The notes beneath the pieces are model-generated. The model was given only the letters and a program-made list of their open reading frames with translations. It searched no databases and was not told where the DNA came from. The translations under genes were made by a program, and so were the position numbers. 64,000 bases of DNA from contig NZ_CP073748.1 of NCBI RefSeq assembly GCF_024398035.1, forward strand, positions 3,525,001 to 3,589,000, in the 5' to 3' direction. Shown piece by piece: positions 52,544-59,600 of the stretch; position 1 is the stretch's first letter, and each line of letters opens with the position of its first letter. This DNA is from Kordiimonas sp. SCSIO 12603 (GTDB lineage: Bacteria; Pseudomonadota; Alphaproteobacteria; Sphingomonadales; Kordiimonadaceae).

Positions 52544-53947
52544 ATGAGTATCAAAAACACTCTTAAATCCCTGTCGGTAGTGGCGGTTGCAGCTGTTGCA
52601 TTTGCGACCGTCCCTATGCCGCAAGGTACACCATTTGCTGAAACAGCTTTCGCGCAAGAACAAGCTGCTAATAAGCCACGGAAAACCCGCAAAGTGCAGG
52701 CGATCCCACTTCCTTTCCAGAAAAAACTGGAAAAAATTAGCGAAGTCTTGAACCCGGAAGAGATGTCAGATGCTGAAAAGCAAGCAACTCAGACAGAGCG
52801 TCTTGCTCGCGCTTCTCAGTTGTTAGATGATGCCTACAATAGCCGCGGTGTAAATGATTACGCTAAATCTATCGTATGGCAGTATCGTGCTCAGATCGCT
52901 TTCGATCGTGAAGATACACCAGGCGCAATTAATGCTTTTGAAAACGTTCTAAAGTTCAAGGAATCTATTCCTGTAGCTCAAGAACACGGCATTATGTATA
53001 ATCTGGCACAGCTTTATTACTCCATCGAGAACTACGATAGAGCTTTGCAGTATCTGAAGGATTGGGAGCGCGAAGTTTCAGCTGTTGACCCTGCTCTCGT
53101 AGGCGTAAACCAGTTGGTCTTTATTTCTCAGGTTTACTACACTCTCAACGAATTCAATACAGCGATCACATATATTGATCGTGCTATTACTGACGCTGAG
53201 AAAGTGGACACCATCGAAGTTAAAGAAAACTGGTATGGTCTACGTCTAGCTTGCCTATGGGAACTGAAAGACTATAAACGTGCTCAGGATACATTGATCA
53301 CGCTTATCGTTAACTGGCCAGACCCAAGCTACTGGAACCAGCTCGCTGCGACGTATCAGGAACTAGGCAATGAAACAGCATCATGGTCCATTCTTGAAGC
53401 TGCCTATAAGCAGGGCTTCCTAGATGATAAACCAGCACAAATTCGTAACGTTGCGCAGATTCAAATCGCTCGTGACGCGCCAATCAAATGTGCATGGATT
53501 ATCGAAGACGCTCTAAAGGAAGAGCAGCTTGAACGCGATGCAGAAAACCTTCGTACGCTAGGTCAATGCTATATGCAGGCTGCTGAGTTTGATAAGGCAA
53601 TTGCACCTCTTACAGCTGCTGCTAAATCTGAAAATGATGGAGACTTATGGTTCCAGATTGGTCAGGTACAGCTGGCAAGTGATGACCTAACCGATGCAGT
53701 AACCTCTTTTGATAAAGCGAACAGTGAATTCACTTCTTCAAAAGATTCCAAAGCTGCTGGTAAACGTTTCTCAACTGTGATGATGAAAGCTCAGGCTCTG
53801 ATTGAACTTAAACGTTTTAAAGAAGCTAAAACCGCTTTCGCTGAAGCAAGTAAAATTGCGAAGACTTCACGTCAACGCAGGCAAATTTCTCAGTGGAGAG
53901 GTTACCTCAAAGCTGAAGAAGCTCGTGAAGCAACGCTTAAAGGCTAA
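52544..53947 (+). CDS. TPR-repeat periplasmic protein of the TonB operon
   Basis: A 467-residue protein with a signal peptide (VVAVAAVAFATVPMPQG...FA) and tandem tetratricopeptide repeats from about 90 to 440 (for example YAKSIVWQYRAQIAFDREDT, AITYIDRAITDAEKVDTIEV). Such a TPR protein closes many TonB/DUF3450 operons and probably scaffolds the complex in the periplasm. AGGAAAGAG lies upstream of the ATG. Codon bias is strong, as in the rest of the operon. A strong terminator follows. Confidence 0.9.
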   Translation: MSIKNTLKSLSVVAVAAVAFATVPMPQGTPFAETAFAQEQAANKPRKTRKVQAIPLPFQKKLEKISEVLNPEEMSDAEKQATQTERLARASQLLDDAYNSRGVNDYAKSIVWQYRAQIAFDREDTPGAINAFENVLKFKESIPVAQEHGIMYNLAQLYYSIENYDRALQYLKDWEREVSAVDPALVGVNQLVFISQVYYTLNEFNTAITYIDRAITDAEKVDTIEVKENWYGLRLACLWELKDYKRAQDTLITLIVNWPDPSYWNQLAATYQELGNETASWSILEAAYKQGFLDDKPAQIRNVAQIQIARDAPIKCAWIIEDALKEEQLERDAENLRTLGQCYMQAAEFDKAIAPLTAAAKSENDGDLWFQIGQVQLASDDLTDAVTSFDKANSEFTSSKDSKAAGKRFSTVMMKAQALIELKRFKEAKTAFAEASKIAKTSRQRRQISQWRGYLKAEEAREATLKG

Positions 53948-53968
53948 TCTTCATTACATAATGATTAA

Positions 53969-53996
53969 AACGGCGTCCTTTGGGCGCCGTTTTTTT
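53969..53996 (+). terminator. Intrinsic terminator of the main TonB operon
   Basis: Stem AACGGCG / CGCCGTT, extended by CC/GG, with a T-tract of seven. It separates the main operon from the tonB-exbD satellite. Confidence 0.93.
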
Positions 53997-54056
53997 ATGT
54001 CGATTGTTCCCCTTCTTCCTAACTCTTTTCACATCATAAACATACTACACTCAAAT

Positions 54057-54112
54057 AGTTATATTATAACTTTACATAATCTTTTGATTTGATATTGTTA
54101 TACTATAACAAT
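54057..54112. promoter_or_regulatory. Two Zur-like palindromes before the satellite tonB-exbD pair
   Basis: AGTTATA-T-TATAACT (54057-54071) and ATTGTTATA-C-TATAACAAT (54094-54112) share the core GTTATA-N-TATAAC, 39 bases between centres. This core equals the gammaproteobacterial Zur (zinc uptake regulator) operator core as I remember it. The second copy ends 2 bases before the ribosome site and overlaps the promoter zone. Zinc repression is inferred from this likeness only. Confidence 0.65.
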
Positions 54113-54126
54113 CCAGGAGCAAACTA

Positions 54127-54729
54127 ATGAAGATAGGGAAATACATACCAATCACAGCGACAGCCATCACAACCACCAGCGGCTTATTCTTTCTTATGCA
54201 AAGCTTAGTCGCTGACAATGAAATACAGGTTGATCAGAGAGAGCCTGTACGCATTATTGATTTTGTACAAGCTATCGAGGAGCCAGAGGTTTCACTCACC
54301 GACCGAACAATTGAACCTCCTGTTGAAATAACCCCTCCTCCTCCAAGAGTTGCCCCCTTACCAACAGATACAGAAGGCAATCCAAGCATCAATATTCCTA
54401 CTGGCCCACCACCCCTTCCTGGTCCACCAGAGGGGCCTCAAATAGGCGGTTATACAGATGGTGCTCAAATACCTCTAGTACGTATACAGGCAAGCTACCC
54501 AAGAAAGGCATTAGAGCGCGGTATCGCTGGCTGGGCTGTTGTTGCTTTCCGCATTGATCCATCAGGTACGGTGCAAGACCCAGAAATTATCGAAGCAGAA
54601 CCTGTAGGCTATTTTGAACGGGCAACTCTAAAGGCCATAAAGAAGTTTAGATACAAGCCAAAAGTTATCAATGGCCAAGCTGTGGAATCTTTCGGTCAGT
54701 TCAGAATGGTGTTTAATTTAGATGAATAA
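54127..54729 (+). CDS. tonB: TonB protein of the satellite operon
   Basis: A 200-residue TonB paralogue: N-terminal anchor (ATAITTTSGLFFLMQSLV), proline-rich linker (ITPPPPRVAP, then GPPPLPGPPEGPQ) and a C-terminal TonB domain (about 115-198, YPRKALERGIAGWAVVAFRI, YFERATLKAIKKFRYKPKVING). It is clearly related to the TonB encoded at 51908-52525. AGGAG precedes the ATG. It lies in its own, separately controlled unit with an exbD and no exbB. Confidence 0.93.
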   Translation: MKIGKYIPITATAITTTSGLFFLMQSLVADNEIQVDQREPVRIIDFVQAIEEPEVSLTDRTIEPPVEITPPPPRVAPLPTDTEGNPSINIPTGPPPLPGPPEGPQIGGYTDGAQIPLVRIQASYPRKALERGIAGWAVVAFRIDPSGTVQDPEIIEAEPVGYFERATLKAIKKFRYKPKVINGQAVESFGQFRMVFNLDE

Positions 54730-54743
54730 GGGCCGAGGGAATT

Positions 54744-55145
54744 ATGCGATATAAATCAAAACAAACTGCTAGCCGTGTTGATATGACTCCTATGTTAGAT
54801 ATTGTCTTCATCATGTTGATTTTCTTCATCGTAACAGCAACTTTCCTTAAGGAAACAGGTGTTACTGTACAAAGGCCGGAAGGCATAGCCAAAGCGCCTG
54901 ATAAAGAACAACAGGCCTTGGTATTTCACGTTGAAGCAGACAATCGACTTTCACTGAACGGCAGGAATATCGATATCTGGTCAGCTGAAGCTTTAGTAAA
55001 AGAAGCCATAACCATAGATCCGGAAACAGCTGTTACCATTAACCTAAAGGAAGGAGCAGATATGAAAACTTTCATGCGTATCTATGACGGCCTTCGAAAG
55101 GTTGGCGTGCCCAAATATAGACTGCCTGTCCTGACCCACTCATAA
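54744..55145 (+). CDS. exbD: ExbD protein of the satellite operon
   Basis: A 133-residue third ExbD paralogue. The membrane motif VDMTPMLDIVFIMLIFFIVT with the key Asp is intact. The periplasmic part differs from the other two (LKETGVTVQRPEGIAK...). With the upstream tonB it forms a two-gene unit that lacks an ExbB, so it must use an ExbB or TolQ from elsewhere, most simply those of the main operon. Terminator follows 3 bases after the stop. Confidence 0.93.
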   Translation: MRYKSKQTASRVDMTPMLDIVFIMLIFFIVTATFLKETGVTVQRPEGIAKAPDKEQQALVFHVEADNRLSLNGRNIDIWSAEALVKEAITIDPETAVTINLKEGADMKTFMRIYDGLRKVGVPKYRLPVLTHS

Positions 55146-55148
55146 AGA

Positions 55149-55174
55149 AAAAGGCACCCAAACGGGTGCCTTTT
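55149..55174. terminator. Bidirectional terminator between satellite exbD and serine hydrolase gene
   Basis: Stem AAAAGGCACCC / GGGTGCCTTTT with an AAAC loop, serving both convergent genes. Confidence 0.93.
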
Positions 55175-55177
55175 ATT

Positions 55178-56443
55178 CTAATGCACTAACGCGTCATAAA
55201 CTTTATTACGCATATCCTTACGTAATGGATAAATCCCGGAAGGCAGTACATTCGTCATCAAAATCACGACCAATTCTTCTTTCGGATCAATCCAAAAAAT
55301 GGTATTTGCCATACCACCCCAAAAATAATTACCAATATTGGTTTGGCCTTTAACAACACTAGGGTCCTGAACAACAGCAAAACCAAGCCCAAAACCTAAA
55401 CCCTGCTTACCGCCAGCGATACCATTCAAATTACCCGGAAGCTGATTTGTACGCATCATCGCCACAGTCTTTTCTTTAAGCAGACGAACACCATCCAACT
55501 CGCCACCATTGGCAATCATCTGTGAAAATCTCCAGTAATCTTCTGTGGTAGACACCAAACCACCGCCGCCAGAAAGCACCCCAGGCTGAACGGTAAAATC
55601 CTGCCAAAATTCCCCCTTGTATGGCACAAGGGCCTTCTTTTCATCTAAGGCGTACATCTCTACCAGACGAGATTGCTCATCCCCCTCAGCATAGAATCCG
55701 GTATCATCCATTCCAAGTGGTTTGAAAATACGCTTACTAAAGAATTCGTCTAGTTCCATTCCGGATAGAACTTCAATCAAGCGACCCTGTACATCAACTG
55801 ATAAAGAATACACCCATGCACCACCCGGTTGGTATAATAGCGGTTCCTTACCGAGCTTTTCCGTAAGTGTTTTAATAGAATCATCAGCGCCAAAAGAGAA
55901 AACACCATTTTTTCGGTACGACCTATCAACGGGGGTATCAGAGAAAACGCCATAGGAAAGGCCTGCAGTATGGCGCATTAGATCCAATATAGTCGCTTCT
56001 CTATTTGCTGGAACCGTTTTAAAGCCATCTTCATCTTGCCCTGCAAACACACGTTGGTCTGCAAAGCTAGGTAAATACTTGGAAACAGGATCATCCAAAC
56101 TGAATTTTCCCTCTTCCCAAAGCATCATTAACGCTGCTGTCGTTATTGGCTTTGTCATGGAATAAATTCTGAAAACAGCTTCATCTCCCATCGCCTTGCC
56201 TGCAGCGATATCCTGATCTCCGTAGGTTTCGAAATGAGCAACCTTACCCTGTCTGGCAACTAGAGTGGTTAATCCAGCAAGCTTCCCGCTATCTACATAA
56301 CCTTGAAAATGCTTTTTTAGGTCTTCTAGTTTAGCAGAAGACAAGCCAACGGCTTCCGGCTCAACTTTTGGCAGGTCTTTTGCTGATACACTGGCAGATA
56401 ACGCCGCCCAAGCGCCTACACATAAAACAAATGATCTAAGCAT
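55178..56443 (-). CDS. Secreted serine hydrolase, class C beta-lactamase fold
   Basis: A 421-residue protein with a signal peptide (SFVLCVGAWAALSASVSA) and a beta-lactamase/transpeptidase-like domain. The SxxK nucleophile motif is in IYSMTKPIT (Ser about 92) and a tyrosine motif is in WVYSLSVD; the third motif reads WGG rather than KTG. This belongs to the esterase/EstB-like group rather than true beta-lactamases. The substrate is unknown. AGGA lies seven bases before the ATG. Confidence 0.88.
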   Translation of the reverse strand: MLRSFVLCVGAWAALSASVSAKDLPKVEPEAVGLSSAKLEDLKKHFQGYVDSGKLAGLTTLVARQGKVAHFETYGDQDIAAGKAMGDEAVFRIYSMTKPITTAALMMLWEEGKFSLDDPVSKYLPSFADQRVFAGQDEDGFKTVPANREATILDLMRHTAGLSYGVFSDTPVDRSYRKNGVFSFGADDSIKTLTEKLGKEPLLYQPGGAWVYSLSVDVQGRLIEVLSGMELDEFFSKRIFKPLGMDDTGFYAEGDEQSRLVEMYALDEKKALVPYKGEFWQDFTVQPGVLSGGGGLVSTTEDYWRFSQMIANGGELDGVRLLKEKTVAMMRTNQLPGNLNGIAGGKQGLGFGLGFAVVQDPSVVKGQTNIGNYFWGGMANTIFWIDPKEELVVILMTNVLPSGIYPLRKDMRNKVYDALVH

Positions 56444-56560
56444 TATCTATCCTCTCCCCTGTTGCTTTCTAGTAAACTATGGCATCGAGGATATTGTTCA
56501 AGAGCTGTATCCACGATGAACGTTCATATAAGATTAGCGTATGAAATAATTAGAGTAACA

Positions 56561-56590
56561 AAAAAGCCCGCACGATCTCTCGCACGGGCT
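56561..56590 (-). terminator. Intrinsic terminator of the large nuclease gene
   Basis: On the minus strand, AGCCCG / CGGGCT with an inner CGA/TCG stem and a T-tract. It lies 20 bases past the stop of the giant gene. Confidence 0.9.
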
Positions 56591-56610
56591 CTTTCACTTA
56601 TTTTGGTACT

Positions 56611-59600
56611 TTAGAAAATATAGTTCACAGTAGATAGATCAGACAGTTCTATACCTTCAATAAACACACTGTCATCACCGCCAAGATCAATACGGACACC
56701 ATCTACACCATCAACAGTAACACCTGTTGCCGCGCCTACGACATCAGCAGCTGAAGTGAAATCGGTGGCAGAAAAAGACAGATTCAGAACATCGGCGCCT
56801 AGGTTGAAATCATTAATGGTATCCTGTCCAGCATTACGCCCAAAGATGAAGATATCTTCACCAGCGCCACCAGACAGTACATCATCGCCTGGACCTGCCC
56901 ATAGCACATCATTACCAGCGCCGCCATTTACGGTATCATCGCCCTGACCACCGTATAGCGTGTCTCGACCAATACCACCTTCAACTTCATCATCGCCCTG
57001 GCCGCCAAGGAGAGTATCATCGCCTTCACCACCAATGATGCCATCATTACCAGCACCGCCATAAATTAAGTCGTTATCAGCGCCACCATCAACTTCATCA
57101 TCACCCGCGCCAGCACCAAGAGTATCAGAACCTTGACCACCTTGAACGACATCATCCCCGGTGTCACCAGCGCCAGCGAAACTTGTGTCAGCACCAGCAC
57201 CTGCAATGATCGTATCATCACCGTCACCCGCAATGATAAAGTCATCACCTGCATCTGCATCGATTACATCATTACCGGCACCGCCATCAAATAGCTCAGC
57301 AGCTTCAGAACCAGTCTGTTCATCATCACCATCGCTGCCTGGAACCACGACAATCGGATCAGGCGTCGGCTGCGGATCAGGTGTTGGGTCTGGATCTGGC
57401 GTCGGCTGTGGATCAGGTGTTGGGTCCGGATCTGGCGTCGGCTGTGGATCAGGTGTTGGATCCGGATCTGGCGTCGGCTGTGGATCAGGTGTTGGATCCG
57501 GATCTGGCGTCGGCTGTGGATCAGGTGTTGGATCCGGATCTGGCGTCGGCTGTGGATCAGGTGTTGGATCCGTCGTAGATGCAGCAAATGTAATAACACC
57601 AAGCAGAGGATCATGGTCACTAGCAGCGTCCACAAAGCCCGCATTTACATGAACAATATCAAACTCAACATTACCATTCAGGTTTTCACTTACGAGGAAC
57701 TGGTCAATAGCCTGGGAATTACCTTGGAAGTTAAAGGTGTAACGACCATCTTCAATTGGTACATTATCAACTTGGTTAAAGAGAATTCTATCGTCCCCTT
57801 CACCGCCAGCAAGAATGTCTACTGTATTTGAGAAATTGAAATCATTCAGATCACCCAGAACAATGATATTTGCATCACTGTCTGCCGCCAGCAATGTATC
57901 TACATAACCATTAAGAGCTGTAGCTTGATCTTCTCGGCGTTCAACACCTGCCTCTTCAGCGGGCTGGTTTGCACCGAAGAGATCATCAGAACCACCTTTA
58001 GAAGTGAAATGATTGTTAATAACCGTGAATATTTCACCATTGAATGAGAATTGCGCTTCCAGAGGTAAACGTGAGCCATTGAATGCATCAGCCGATGCAA
58101 CACCCGCGTTAGTCAACAACGTTTCATCAATAGCTTGCAGGCTACCATCTACCAAGTCTACCCGATCGTCATTATAAAGATAAGCAACCCGGATGTTACC
58201 ATTTGGTTGTCCGCCCTGTGTATTTTCTGCAACTGGGTCAACAACCGCAAAAGAATATGTTGGTCCGCCTGCAGCTTCAATAGCATCGATGAGAGCTTGT
58301 AGCGTTTGATCTGATGCAACAGTACCAGATGAAGAACCGTTGTTATCTTGAACTTCCTGTAAAGCAATCACATCTGGGCTGAGAAGATTGGTTACAATCT
58401 GCTGTGCCTGTGCTGCGATTTGATCTACATCACCAGGATCAAGATTCAACACGTTATAACTAGCAACAGATACAGAATTTTCATCACCTTGCAACGTAGT
58501 GATTTCTGGTACGGTACTGCCATCTGTAACCCCAGCAAACTCTAACGGAATAACCTCAAAGTTACCAAAATTATATGTAAGAATACCCGTTACATCACCA
58601 AGCAAATCGCCGATCTGAATATTAGTGGTATTAAAATCAACACCAATACTGCTATCGAAATCAATCTGAATACGCTCAGGATTCAAATCCCCTTCTGTAA
58701 CAGTAATCACTCCAAGTGGGCTAAAGCCGGTTGCACCCGCGCCCTGATTTGTCACAGTATAAACTTCGCCAAAACTTTCGCCGGTAGAAACAGCGATAGC
58801 GTCTTCAACAATAACACGCGTACCCTCAAGAGATTCATAAAAATCAATAGCATTGGTGCTGATATCAAACGTATGATTAGCAACATCTGCAGGGTTAGAA
58901 AGATCAATACTAGAACCATTTCCAGAGTTAATGATAACTTCGGTTGGAGGCCTGATACCACCTGCCCCTAGAATAGTCGCTACAGGTAAAGGATTACCAG
59001 AAGAGGTTACCGAGATATCAGTTGCATCAATTTGCGTTACTGTGAGGCGACCTGAGAAACCAACTTCTTCCACTTCACCGGTTACCTGCACAGCATCACC
59101 AACTGCAACGGTTGGTGTTTCATCGGTTGCCACAAAAATACCATCAGAAGAAACAGGGTTTAAATCACCAGTTGGGTGCTGAATATAGAAACCAGGATTG
59201 CTGCTGTCTGTATCGATAGCCGTTACAATACCGGTGGTAATAACAACCTGTCCCTCTAAAGGAGAAAGGTGGTTCTCACCCTGAATTGTGAAAATCTCTG
59301 CTTCGACTGGGTTACCTGAACTGCCAGTAGCATTCGTTGTTCCAGGTGTATCATCGGAAACATCACTAAATTCACCTTGCGTGAAATCGCCCTCACCATC
59401 AGTGGCCCTAAAGACATGCGCAGGCGTAAATCCATCAGATGACCGAATGACAGTGTCACTATAAGTGATGTCAGGTGTTGCATCGGTATTCGAGAGTGTA
59501 ACCGAAGCAATAACATTGCCATACGGTGTTACATCAAGTGTACCATCATCGTCAGTATCCAGATCATCATCAACCGCGCCTGTGAAGTCCTGTACAAGAA

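Noticed and set aside
57360-57572. CRISPR-like array
   Set aside because: Repeats are direct and contiguous with no spacers, and keep the reading frame of the nuclease gene.
57161-57652. Plus-strand ORFs over the DP/RTX region (glycine/serine or SAVDQVL repeats)
   Set aside because: They are antisense shadows of the 36-base repeat and RTX codons of the giant minus-strand gene. No ribosome sites, and protein composition reflects only the repeat.
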